From NCBI GenBank assembly GCA_009885515.1, contig VFKO01000564.1, positions 1-6,379 of the forward strand: a DNA stretch of 6,379 bases, written 5' to 3'. Each line of letters opens with the position of its first letter. Positions within the stretch are counted from its first letter, which is position 1. This DNA comes from Rhodobiaceae bacterium (GTDB taxonomy: Bacteria; Pseudomonadota; Alphaproteobacteria; Micropepsales; Micropepsaceae). The notes beneath the pieces are model-generated. The model did not search any database. It was not told the DNA's origin and saw only the letters and a program-made list of their open reading frames with translations. Shown piece by piece: positions 1 through 6,379 of the stretch. The translations under genes and the position numbers were made by a program.

Positions 1-37
1 GCTTGATGCCAAACATTTCAGTGATGCGGGTTTTCAT
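1..37 (-). CDS. Start of a probable nitronate monooxygenase-family flavoprotein (partial)
   Basis: Only the first 12 codons are in the window; the rest lies beyond position 1. The visible peptide is MKTRITEMFGIK. It closely matches, from memory, the N-terminus of NAD(P)H-dependent flavin oxidoreductases of the nitronate monooxygenase (2-nitropropane dioxygenase) family. Those often begin MKTRITELFGI and then run into an FMN-binding TIM barrel with a PIIQGGM-like motif. The family oxidises alkyl nitronates with FMN and O2 in the cytoplasm, although many members have unknown physiological substrates. The start is supported by an AAGGA Shine-Dalgarno sequence at 46-50, 8 nt upstream of the ATG at 35-37. 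The gene follows the remnant at 121-345 on the same strand after an 83-bp gap. Identification rests on 12 residues only; a related TIM-barrel oxidoreductase is possible. Confidence 0.5.
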   Translation of the reverse strand, partial: MKTRITEMFGIK

Positions 38-43
38 GGGTCA

Positions 44-101
44 GGTCCTTCGTTGCAATCGCCGTTCGCGATTTCAATGGCATGGCAAAGCCCGAAGGTC
101 C
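44..101 (-). repeat. Inverted repeats in the leader of the flavoprotein gene
   Basis: Two nested foldable elements lie just upstream of the partial gene at 1-37. Plus-strand 93-101 (CGAAGGTCC) and 44-52 (GGTCCTTCG) are complementary at 8 of 9 positions. In the minus-strand transcript this could pair the AAGGA ribosome-binding site at 46-50 with a segment about 40 nt upstream. Inside the loop, 57-62 (AATCGC) and 68-73 (GCGATT) form a perfect 6-bp stem with a 5-nt loop. Neither is followed by a T-run, so they do not look like an intrinsic terminator. A regulatory role is inference, and short complementary segments of this size can arise by chance. Confidence 0.25.
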
Positions 102-120
102 AGCGGCGCTCCGCTCTATG

Positions 121-345
121 TTAGGGAGACGTGAGAATCCGCGCAATCATCTTGCTGCCTTCAACCACGGCCCTGTCGAGTACGTTGGGAGGATCAACGA
201 ACACAAAATCGAACACATGGTCTTCGTTCACATCGCGGTGGAGCATGACCAGGAAATGCTCGCCATTCTTGGACGTGGTGTTGATTTTCACTGCCACAGA
301 CTTGCTATTCCCGCTCGGGACATAGGCCGCACCCAGACACCTCTC
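121..345 (-). pseudogene. C-terminal remnant of a DUF7282-like domain protein
   Basis: The minus strand is open for 74 codons from just after a TGA at 346-348 to a TAA at 121-123. There is no credible start at its beginning: CTG at codon 4 is poorly placed, the first GTG is 16 codons in, and the first ATG is deep inside. The peptide nevertheless looks like real protein. It contains GAAYVPSG, then an alternating hydrophobic strand (SVAVKINT), HFLVMLHRDVNEDHVFDFVF, and a DPP segment near the end. From memory this resembles the C-terminal half of DUF7282-type beta-rich secreted domains, where an 'aM.HrD...g.fdF' motif is typical. The N-terminal strands and any signal peptide are absent, and the upstream DNA belongs to the 177-codon gene. 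I infer a remnant left by a deletion, or less likely a short protein using a non-ATG start. Nothing visible suggests active regulation. Confidence 0.5.
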
Positions 346-363
346 TCAATCCGGTTCAACCCA

Positions 364-897
364 CTAACGCTTTTTCTTCCACCAGGGTTTCGCTGGCTTT
401 CTCCCGCCAAGGTCGGGATCGCGTGATACTTTGCGCACCAGCTTGGCGTAAGTCTGGAGTGCGGCGTCAAAATTCTCGCCTTCATTCAACGCCCGGTCCA
501 ATTGCGGATCAAAGACGGCATAGCCGGTCTCACGGCAGATCACCCCAATAATTTCCCAAACTTGGGCGAAACAGGCTTCTGCCTTTGCCCCTTCATGCCA
601 GAACGGTATCGTCAGCGCTGCTTCATCATCGAACAACTGAATCTGCACACCAAAACTGTCATCCCCCAGATCATTGATCTCAAAATACCGCGACTGCGAG
701 CGCGAAGTGTGATCATAGCCAAAGCGTTCCACTTCAAAATCCGGAAATCGCGCCGCCAGCACCGTGCCCACCCGCAGCTTGGTGGCTTCCTTCATGGTAT
801 CGACCGGCGCAAATACGGCGTCTTCGATTTCGCGTAGAGCCTCCCCCCGGATAGTTCCATCCAGACGCGGCAGCGCAAGATAAAGGGTGTAACTCAT
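364..897 (-). CDS. Conserved-looking hypothetical protein, 177 aa
   Basis: I do not recognise a named family or function. The protein is soluble-looking, with no signal peptide or membrane segment. It begins MSYTLYLALP and has a mixed alpha/beta character. A strand-rich core at about 83-100 (FGVQIQLFDDEAALTIPFWHEG) is followed by a predicted helix at about 107-124 (CFAQVWEIIGVICRETGY) and an FDPQ motif at 129-132. The last residues form a basic, tryptophan-containing tail (KPWWKKKR). The YDPQ/FDPQ motif after such a helix recalls a loose group of small uncharacterised bacterial proteins, but that is memory rather than proof. The ATG at 895-897 is supported by AGAAAGG at 904-910, with 6-nt spacing. 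The gene diverges from the 123-codon gene with only 18 bp between annotated starts. It is followed directly, and in the same frame, by the remnant at 121-345. Confidence 0.8.
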   Translation of the reverse strand: MSYTLYLALPRLDGTIRGEALREIEDAVFAPVDTMKEATKLRVGTVLAARFPDFEVERFGYDHTSRSQSRYFEINDLGDDSFGVQIQLFDDEAALTIPFWHEGAKAEACFAQVWEIIGVICRETGYAVFDPQLDRALNEGENFDAALQTYAKLVRKVSRDPDLGGRKPAKPWWKKKR

Positions 898-915
898 CGT
901 CGGCCTTTCTGGATC

Positions 916-1287
916 ATGGCTGAACTCCCGTCGACATCAAAGAAGGGCTGGGATAGAAACCACCCCATGACCAAAGACGAACTCACCGCCTGGGCGCTTT
1001 CCAATGGCTGGCAAATGATGGGTGACATGCCCTGTCTGGTCCGCCCCACCAAGCCAACCGATGCCATCGTGCGCATGGTATTCAAGACCACCGTCGTTCA
1101 GATCGAAATCAAGAAGCCTTCGGGAAAGTGGGACAAAGTCGCCGGCGACGCATACGCCAAAATCTCCTTCGACGAATATGCCGAACTGCCGGACGGTCTG
1201 GGGCTGTCCACCATCACTGGGCTAACCAAACTGATGCAGGACAACAAAGATCGCCTGACATTCTCTAAACTCACCACCAGGTCCTAA
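916..1287 (+). CDS. Small hypothetical protein, 123 aa
   Basis: I cannot assign a function. The product is a small cytoplasmic-looking protein with no signal peptide or membrane helix. From residue 18 it reads MTKDELTAWALSNGWQMMG, then a strand-rich stretch at about 51-67 (IVRMVFKTTVVQIEIKK), a KPSGKWDKVAGDAYAKI segment, and a C-terminal GLTKLMQDNKDRLTFSK helix. The pattern is that of a conserved small alphaproteobacterial protein often without annotation. The start is uncertain. The ATG at 916 lacks a Shine-Dalgarno sequence. Met18 at 967-969 gives a more natural protein beginning and a 69-bp divergent spacer, but it too has only a weak purine stretch (GGGA) about 13 nt upstream. The gene is the only plus-strand gene here. 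It converges on dnaE, sharing 4 bp at the stop codons, so its mRNA must run into dnaE antisense unless it ends abruptly. Confidence 0.75.
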   Translation: MAELPSTSKKGWDRNHPMTKDELTAWALSNGWQMMGDMPCLVRPTKPTDAIVRMVFKTTVVQIEIKKPSGKWDKVAGDAYAKISFDEYAELPDGLGLSTITGLTKLMQDNKDRLTFSKLTTRS

Positions 1288-4200
1288 ACTTCTTCCACCT
1301 CTTGCACCCCATGGACCACCCGCAAAGCGCCCCGCAATCCCGGGGTCACAGCATAGCGGCCCGGTAACTCAAGCTCCACTTCCCGTTCGCCATTCTCGAC
1401 CGGAAACACAAGTGAGATCAGCCCCTTCCCTTTTTGTCCCCTAACGCGCTCGGCAATGCTCGCCAGAGGTTTCGGGTTGTCTATAAAGATGCGCAAACCC
1501 GCCCCGGTTTGCGATGCCGCTTCATCTAGACTTTGAACGCGAAGGATCTGCAGTTTAAGATCGTCGCCATCCCACCGCGTCGCCACGTCCAGCACGACCG
1601 CGCGACCGGGTTCCAGATATTGTCCGCCTTGCGCAAGCACTTCCGCAAACACGACGGCCTCAAACATGCCAGACGCGTCTGAAAAACCAATGTGCGACAT
1701 ACGCTTGTCATCGCGGGTCCGCCTGTCGGCCCGCCGGATGACGCTGCCCGCAAGTGTTACTGCGCGGTCTTCTCGCCGCTTCTCTGCCACAAGTTCCGCA
1801 TAAGGAACACACCGCAACCGCTGCAGCGTTTGGTTGAACTCATCCAACGGATGGGCTGACATGTAAAAGCCGATCGCACCGAACTCGCGCGCCAGCCTGT
1901 CCGGCATTGTCCATTGCTCAACGCTGGGCAACGTACGGTCGGCTTGCTTTTCAACCTCGCCAAACAAATTGACTTGCGAACTCTCCCGCTCCCGGCTCGC
2001 CATCGACGCCTCACCCAGCATCATTTCAATGGCTGCATGAACTTGCGCCCGGCTGGACGTCAAACTGTCAAATGCGCCTGCCGCGACAAGGTTTTCCAGA
2101 ATGCGCCGGTTCACATACTTCGCATCCACGCGCCGCGCGAAGTCGAATACACTGGTGAAGCGGCCACCCGCAGCGCGCACTTCGACAACATGATCCATCG
2201 CCGCGCGCCCCACATTACGCACCGCTGCAAGGGCGTAATAAATGACATCACTGCCATCCGCGCGCCGCCCCGCGCTGAATAACGCACCTGACACGTTGAT
2301 GTCCGGTGGCGCAACCACGATACCCAGGCGCTCGGCTTCCTGCCGGAAAATCGACAGCCGATCTGGCGAGCTGATATCCAGCGTCATCGAGGCACAGAAA
2401 AACTCAACCGGATAATTCGCCTTCAACCACGCCGTCTGATAAGCCACCTGCGCATAGGCCGCCGCATGGGCCTTATTGAAACCGTATCCGGCAAACTTCT
2501 CGGCCTGATCGAAAATTTGTTCGGCAATTCCGGCTGGAATATTTTTCTTGAGCGCCGCTCCTTCGATAAATTTCGCCCGGTGTGCCGCCATCTGCTCTTT
2601 GATTTTCTTACCCATCGCGCGGCGCAGTTCATCAGCCTGCCCCATTGAGTACCCGGCCAGCTCGCGCGCAATCAGCATGACATCCTCTTGATAGGTCATC
2701 ACGCCATAAGTATCCGACAGGATAGGCTCCAGCGCCGGGTGCAAGTAAAACGGCTTCTCCCGGCCGTGCTTGCAGGCGATGTACTTTGGGATGTTGTCCA
2801 TAGGCCCCGGACGATACAGCGCCACAAGCGCGATCAAATCCTCAACCCGGTCCGGCCGCATCTTGCGCAACAGATCGCGCATGCCCGTACTTTCCAGCTG
2901 AAAGATCCCGGTGGACGTGCCTTTGCTCAAAGCCTCGAATGATTTTTTGTCATCGAATGGTACCTCCTCGGCTTTCACCCTGATACCGTGCCGTTCGGCA
3001 ACCAGCGCTTCTGTGCCGGCAATCACCGTCAGTGTCTTGAGACCCAGAAAATCGAACTTGACCAGACCCGCCTTCTCATCGCCTTCATAGTCGAACTGTG
3101 TCACCGGCATGTCGGAACTGGGGTCGCGATAAAGCGGCACGATCTCATCCAGCGGTCTGTCGCCGATGACCACGCCGGCGGCATGAGTTGAAGCATGTCG
3201 GTACAAGCCCTCCAGCTGCCCGGCAATCGAAAAGAGCCGCTTGACCGCCTCCTCCTCATTCTCCATCTGCTGCAGACGCGGCTCTTCGTTGATTGCATCG
3301 CGCAGCTTTGACGGCGATCCCGGTCTGACCTTGATCATCTTGGCAATCCGGTCAACTTGCCCCTGCGGCATTTGCAGAACGCGCCCGACGTCGCGAAGCG
3401 CCGCCCGCGCCTGCAGCGTCCCGAAGGTGATGATCTGCGCGACGCGATCCTTGCCATATTTGTCCTGAACATAGCGGATCACTTCTCCGCGCCGGTCCTG
3501 ACAGAAATCGATATCGAAGTCCGGCATGGACACGCGTTCGGGATTGAGAAAGCGCTCGAAGACCAAACCAAATCGTAACGGATCCAGCGCGGTGATCTGC
3601 AGCCCCCATGCCACGACGGAACCGGCCCCTGACCCACGAACGCCAACGGGTATGCCTTGTCCCCGTGTCCACTTCATAAAGTCGGAAACGATCAGGAAAT
3701 ACCCGGCGAAATTCATCCGGATGATAACGTCCAGCTCGAACTCCAAACGCTCCCAATAGTCCTTTTCAACGGCGAACAGTCCGCTCGCCTCCAGCCTTGC
3801 CTTCAGTCCAACACGCGCCTGGGTTCGCAATTCCTCTTCGGGTGAAAGCCCGGATGCAGGTTTGAACGGCGGCAAAATCGGGCTGCGCTTTGTCGGGTAA
3901 AAAGCGCAACGTCTGGCGATCTCAATTGTAGAGGCAATGGCCTCAGGCACATCCGCAAACAGTCCGGTCATTTCCTCGGCGGACTTGAAATAGTGATCGG
4001 GACTTTCACGCCGCCGATCATCCTGCGAAACATATGAGCCACCGGCAATGCAAAGCAGCGCGTCATGGGCCACGTGCATGTTGCGCTTGCTAAAGAACGG
4101 TTCGTTGCTTGCGACAAGCGGCACCTCGAGCTCATAGGCCGCGCGCACGAGATGCGGCTCAGCCGCTGCTTCATCGGCCAGACCATGACGCTGCAGCTCA

Positions 4201-4730
4201 ATGTACAACCTGTCATCGAAAATGGATTTCAGCCGCCGCAAGGCCGCCATCGCGGCATCCATTTGCCCGTCGCCGATCAGCCTGTTTACAAGTCCCCGCC
4301 GCCCTCCGGTCAGAACGATCAGGCCTTCGTTGAGATCCTCCAGCGCCGCCCAACTGATGTGCGGCGTATCACCGGGCATACCATCCAAATGCGCCTTGCT
4401 CGCCAGCTTCATCAGATTGGCATAGCCACGCTCATTCTGAACCAGAACGGCCAAGGTGCCGCTCATGCCCTTCGCAATGACGGCGCTGGCCCGCTTTTGT
4501 GCTTCAAGCGGAATCTCAAACTGGCACCCCACAATCGGCTGCACACCAGCTTTCACCAGCGCCTCGGTCAGATCCATCAGGCCAAACAGATTGTTGGTAT
4601 CAGTGATCGCAACCGCAGGCATCCGGTGGGTCTTGCACAACTCCGCAATCTCGTCAGGCTGAAGCGCGCCTTCAAGCAGCGAAAAAGCCGAATGCACCCG
4701 CAAATGCACGAAACTGGGAATGGCAGCCAT
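1284..4730 (-). CDS. dnaE: DNA polymerase III subunit alpha (DnaE, replicative polymerase)
   Basis: This is the catalytic alpha subunit of the replicative DNA polymerase III holoenzyme. It is 1148 residues and full length (E. coli 1160). Domains in order are: PHP domain (about 7-270, VHLRVHSAFSLLEG and AITDTNNLFG); palm with GVRGSGAGS at 363-371 and PDFDIDF at 403-409; thumb; fingers (about 561-910, with TGIFQLES near 607 and YGFNKAH at 749-755); tandem helix-hairpin-helix (about 830-888); clamp-binding motif QVNLF at 919-923; OB fold (about 988-1072); and a C-terminal tau-binding region. Asp406, Asp408 and Asp560 align with the E. coli catalytic Asp401, Asp403 and Asp555 at a constant offset of five. 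The PHP domain has lost metal ligands (Arg11, Thr45), as in E. coli, so proofreading should depend on a separate epsilon subunit. The gene lies 49 bp downstream of lolD and is probably co-transcribed. The start has a strong ribosome-binding site. Confidence 0.98.
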   Translation of the reverse strand: MAAIPSFVHLRVHSAFSLLEGALQPDEIAELCKTHRMPAVAITDTNNLFGLMDLTEALVKAGVQPIVGCQFEIPLEAQKRASAVIAKGMSGTLAVLVQNERGYANLMKLASKAHLDGMPGDTPHISWAALEDLNEGLIVLTGGRRGLVNRLIGDGQMDAAMAALRRLKSIFDDRLYIELQRHGLADEAAAEPHLVRAAYELEVPLVASNEPFFSKRNMHVAHDALLCIAGGSYVSQDDRRRESPDHYFKSAEEMTGLFADVPEAIASTIEIARRCAFYPTKRSPILPPFKPASGLSPEEELRTQARVGLKARLEASGLFAVEKDYWERLEFELDVIIRMNFAGYFLIVSDFMKWTRGQGIPVGVRGSGAGSVVAWGLQITALDPLRFGLVFERFLNPERVSMPDFDIDFCQDRRGEVIRYVQDKYGKDRVAQIITFGTLQARAALRDVGRVLQMPQGQVDRIAKMIKVRPGSPSKLRDAINEEPRLQQMENEEEAVKRLFSIAGQLEGLYRHASTHAAGVVIGDRPLDEIVPLYRDPSSDMPVTQFDYEGDEKAGLVKFDFLGLKTLTVIAGTEALVAERHGIRVKAEEVPFDDKKSFEALSKGTSTGIFQLESTGMRDLLRKMRPDRVEDLIALVALYRPGPMDNIPKYIACKHGREKPFYLHPALEPILSDTYGVMTYQEDVMLIARELAGYSMGQADELRRAMGKKIKEQMAAHRAKFIEGAALKKNIPAGIAEQIFDQAEKFAGYGFNKAHAAAYAQVAYQTAWLKANYPVEFFCASMTLDISSPDRLSIFRQEAERLGIVVAPPDINVSGALFSAGRRADGSDVIYYALAAVRNVGRAAMDHVVEVRAAGGRFTSVFDFARRVDAKYVNRRILENLVAAGAFDSLTSSRAQVHAAIEMMLGEASMASRERESSQVNLFGEVEKQADRTLPSVEQWTMPDRLAREFGAIGFYMSAHPLDEFNQTLQRLRCVPYAELVAEKRREDRAVTLAGSVIRRADRRTRDDKRMSHIGFSDASGMFEAVVFAEVLAQGGQYLEPGRAVVLDVATRWDGDDLKLQILRVQSLDEAASQTGAGLRIFIDNPKPLASIAERVRGQKGKGLISLVFPVENGEREVELELPGRYAVTPGLRGALRVVHGVQEVEEV

Positions 4731-4736
4731 TCACGA

Positions 4737-4742
4737 CTCCTT
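4737..4742 (-). promoter_or_regulatory. Ribosome-binding site of dnaE
   Basis: AAGGAG on the minus strand sits 6 nt before the ATG at 4728-4730. It is the strongest Shine-Dalgarno match in the window and fixes the dnaE start, which also begins the PHP domain exactly where homologues do. The surrounding 49-bp gap between lolD and dnaE shows no convincing promoter or terminator, which favours read-through from lolD. Confidence 0.8.
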
Positions 4743-4779
4743 CGTTGACGGATCACGCGGGAGCGCGCCATCCTCGCGA

Positions 4780-5526
4780 TCAAGCTTTAAGCTTGCCTGC
4801 GTCGATCAGTTTGCCTTCGTGTAGCAGCCAGGTGCGATCCATCTTCACGGCCAGCTGCAGGTTATGCGTTGCAATCAGCGCCGACACACCACGCTCGCGG
4901 CAGGCCTCAACAAAGACCCTGAAAACCATGTCGGCAGTGCGTGGATCGAGATTGCCGGTCGGTTCATCCGCCAATATCAACCGAGGTTGATTGGCCAGAG
5001 CCCGGGCGATTGCAACCCGTTGCTGCTCGCCGCCCGACAGTCGCGCCGGCCGGTGTGCCGCACGCTGCGACAGCCCGACTTTATTCAGCAGACGCAAGGC
5101 CAAACCTTCGGCCTCGCGCGGCCGCTTGCCGCCGATCAGTTGCGGCATCATCACATTTTCGAGTGCTGAAAACTCGGGCAGCAAATGGTGAAACTGATAG
5201 ACGAAACCCAGATCATCGCGCCGGATGCGGGTGCGTTCGGTGTCATCAAGCTTCGAACAATCGCGTCCATTGATCACGATGGTGCCGCTCGACGGCGCTT
5301 CCAACAAACCGCATATGTGCAATAGCGAAGACTTGCCCGAGCCAGAAGGGCCGACCAGTGCTACGATTTCGCCAGGCACGATCTGAGTATTGACGTTGCG
5401 GAAAATCTCGAGTGTGTCGGGCGGCGAACCGAAAACGCGAGTGATGTTTTGCAACACCAGCACTGGTCTGGTTTGCGCGACCGCTTGCTGTGTCAACTCC
5501 TGTGTCTCAAAATACGTATCACTCAT
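4780..5526 (-). CDS. lolD: Lipoprotein-releasing ABC transporter ATP-binding protein LolD
   Basis: This is the cytoplasmic ATPase of the Lol system. It powers release of outer-membrane lipoproteins from the inner membrane to the carrier LolA. Its 248 residues carry every ABC ATPase motif: Walker A GPSGSGKSS at 59-67, Q-loop Gln111, signature LSGGEQQ at 163-169, Walker B LILADEP at 183-189 with catalytic Glu188, D-loop NLD at 192-194, and switch His221. YQFHHLLPEFSALENV at 110-125 is the LolD hallmark and separates it from MacB and FtsE relatives. A start 12 codons earlier, at 5562, is possible. Met at 5524-5526 is preferred because it is preceded by GAGG at 9-nt spacing, overlaps the permease stop by only 8 bp, and yields the usual LolD beginning. 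The overlap implies translational coupling with the permease. A residue or two of extra N-terminal sequence relative to E. coli is unremarkable. Confidence 0.96.
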   Translation of the reverse strand: MSDTYFETQELTQQAVAQTRPVLVLQNITRVFGSPPDTLEIFRNVNTQIVPGEIVALVGPSGSGKSSLLHICGLLEAPSSGTIVINGRDCSKLDDTERTRIRRDDLGFVYQFHHLLPEFSALENVMMPQLIGGKRPREAEGLALRLLNKVGLSQRAAHRPARLSGGEQQRVAIARALANQPRLILADEPTGNLDPRTADMVFRVFVEACRERGVSALIATHNLQLAVKMDRTWLLHEGKLIDAGKLKA

Positions 5527-6379
5527 ACCGCAACGCCTCGACGGGATCGAGACGCGCCGCACGCCAAGCCGGATAAACAGTGGCCGATATCGTCAGCACC
5601 AGCGAGATCATGACAACCGTCGTGATTTCGCCGGAGTCCATTTTGGCAGGCAGCTTGCTGAGGAAATACAAAGTCTCCGGGAACAGATTGACGCCTGTCA
5701 CCCAAATCAGAAACTGGCGGATGTTTTCGATATTCCAGCAAACAATGACGCCGAGCGAAAATCCGATAAACGTTCCGGTAATTCCAATCACCGAGCCCGA
5801 CATCAGGAATACGCGCAAGATTGTGCCCCGCGCCGCTCCCATCGTCCGCAAAATCGCAATGTCGCGCGTCTTGTCTTTCACCAACATAATCATCCCGGAA
5901 ATAATATTGAAACCAGCAACGATAATCATGAGCGTCAAGATCAAGAACATCACCACACGCTCAACCTCAAGCGCACTAAAGAAATCAGGGTCGGTGTGCC
6001 GCCAGTCAAAAATTGTCGTATCAGGCGCAGCCTTTTCGATCGTTGATCGCATACGATCAACCTGGTCCGGCTGAGCCACCATCACCTCGATACCCGACGC
6101 ACCCGTCCCCTTGTTGAAAAACGCCTGCGCTTCCTGCATAGGCATGAACATCATGTTGGCGTCATAAAGCGACATGCCGACTTTGAATGTGCCGGCCACC
6201 AAGTAAGACTTCTGCCGCGGCGTGACCCCAAACGGGGTGACATTCCCACGCGGAGACAGCAGCGTGACGTTCATCCCCGGCAGCAATCCCATATTTCGTG
6301 CGAGCGACTCTCCAACCAGTACGCTCGATGAATTCCGGCGAAACCGGTCAAGCACACCGGGGCTCAAAGAATCCGCGAC
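5519..6379 (-). CDS. lolC: Lipoprotein-releasing system permease, LolC/LolE family (C-terminal part)
   Basis: This is the inner-membrane permease that pairs with LolD to extract lipoproteins for transfer to LolA. The C-terminal 286 residues are present; the start lies past the window end, and family members are usually a little over 400 residues. Residues counted from the window edge show the end of the periplasmic domain (about 1-138). It includes TPFGVTPRQ at 48-56, resembling the LolA-contacting hook loop of LolC rather than LolE. Three membrane helices of the FtsX/MacB-type domain follow at about 142-166, 189-215 and 250-271. The cytoplasmic coupling segment KDKTRDIAILRTMGA lies at 168-182, and the typical ending PAWRAARLDPVEALRYE at 270-286. 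Some alphaproteobacteria have a single permease serving both LolC and LolE roles, so the symbol is tentative. The stop overlaps the lolD start by 8 bp. No codon at the window edge is a convincing start; the reading frame simply continues. Confidence 0.93.
   Translation of the reverse strand, partial: VADSLSPGVLDRFRRNSSSVLVGESLARNMGLLPGMNVTLLSPRGNVTPFGVTPRQKSYLVAGTFKVGMSLYDANMMFMPMQEAQAFFNKGTGASGIEVMVAQPDQVDRMRSTIEKAAPDTTIFDWRHTDPDFFSALEVERVVMFLILTLMIIVAGFNIISGMIMLVKDKTRDIAILRTMGAARGTILRVFLMSGSVIGITGTFIGFSLGVIVCWNIENIRQFLIWVTGVNLFPETLYFLSKLPAKMDSGEITTVVMISLVLTISATVYPAWRAARLDPVEALRYE

Noticed and set aside
102..115. Short hairpin (AGCGG, 4-nt loop, CCGCT) after the remnant
   Set aside because: The 5-bp stem has no T-run, so it is too weak to call as a terminator.
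82..426. Plus-strand open frame of 114 codons
   Set aside because: It runs antisense across the remnant and the end of the 177-codon gene, has no ribosome-binding site, and its peptide has no coherent domain pattern. The minus-strand frame is far more protein-like.
4065..4748. Plus-strand open frame of 227 codons opposite dnaE
   Set aside because: It lies antisense within the well-supported polymerase gene. Its composition, rich in His, Arg and Gln, is typical of the reverse complement of a GC-rich gene.
4781..4795. Perfect inverted repeat (CAAGCT, 3-nt loop, AGCTTG) at the end of lolD
   Set aside because: It overlaps the last codons and stop of lolD, has only a 6-bp AT-containing stem and no following T-run. 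It is unlikely to terminate transcription before dnaE.
5527..5562. Upstream in-frame start adding 12 residues to LolD
   Set aside because: It would deepen the overlap with the permease to 44 bp, and its extra peptide (MRRVSIPSRRCG) reads like the shifted frame of the permease C-terminus. The later ATG has a ribosome-binding site.
5390..6046. Plus-strand open frame of 218 codons opposite lolD and the permease
   Set aside because: It is an antisense shadow of two clear genes, with a low-complexity hydrophilic peptide and no start signals.
6365..6367. TTG as the start of the permease gene
   Set aside because: The frame stays open to the window edge, and upstream residues (VADS) continue into the family's periplasmic domain. 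The true start and first membrane helix must lie outside the window.

Overview
The window reads as ordinary chromosome from a Gram-negative bacterium, most probably an alphaproteobacterium. The grounds are moderately GC-rich sequence (judged by eye), a Lol lipoprotein-sorting system (which needs an outer membrane), and a DnaE-type replicative polymerase with alphaproteobacterial-looking motifs. The lolC-lolD-dnaE gene order, which I recall from that class, also fits. No tRNA, rRNA, CRISPR array, insertion sequence, phage gene or attachment site is visible.

Right-hand two thirds (1284 to the window end, minus strand): three genes run as an apparent operon. Transcription enters from beyond position 6379 through a lipoprotein-releasing permease (lolC/E type, truncated by the window end). 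It continues into its ATPase lolD, whose start overlaps the permease stop by 8 bp, and after a 49-bp gap into dnaE, the alpha subunit of DNA polymerase III. LolD and its permease together form the inner-membrane machine that extracts lipoproteins for the outer membrane. DnaE is functionally unrelated and is probably linked only by position and co-transcription.

Left-hand third (1-1287): a 123-codon gene of unknown function on the plus strand converges on dnaE, with the two stop codons overlapping. It diverges from a 177-codon minus-strand gene of unknown function across a very short gap. Immediately downstream of the latter lies an open stretch without a start codon. Its peptide resembles the C-terminal part of a DUF7282-like domain and is best read as a gene remnant. 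After an 83-bp gap the first 12 codons of a probable nitronate monooxygenase-family flavoprotein leave the window at position 1.

No novel multi-gene system is evident. The most unusual item is the remnant at 121-345, followed by the two uncharacterised genes and the leader of the flavoprotein gene.
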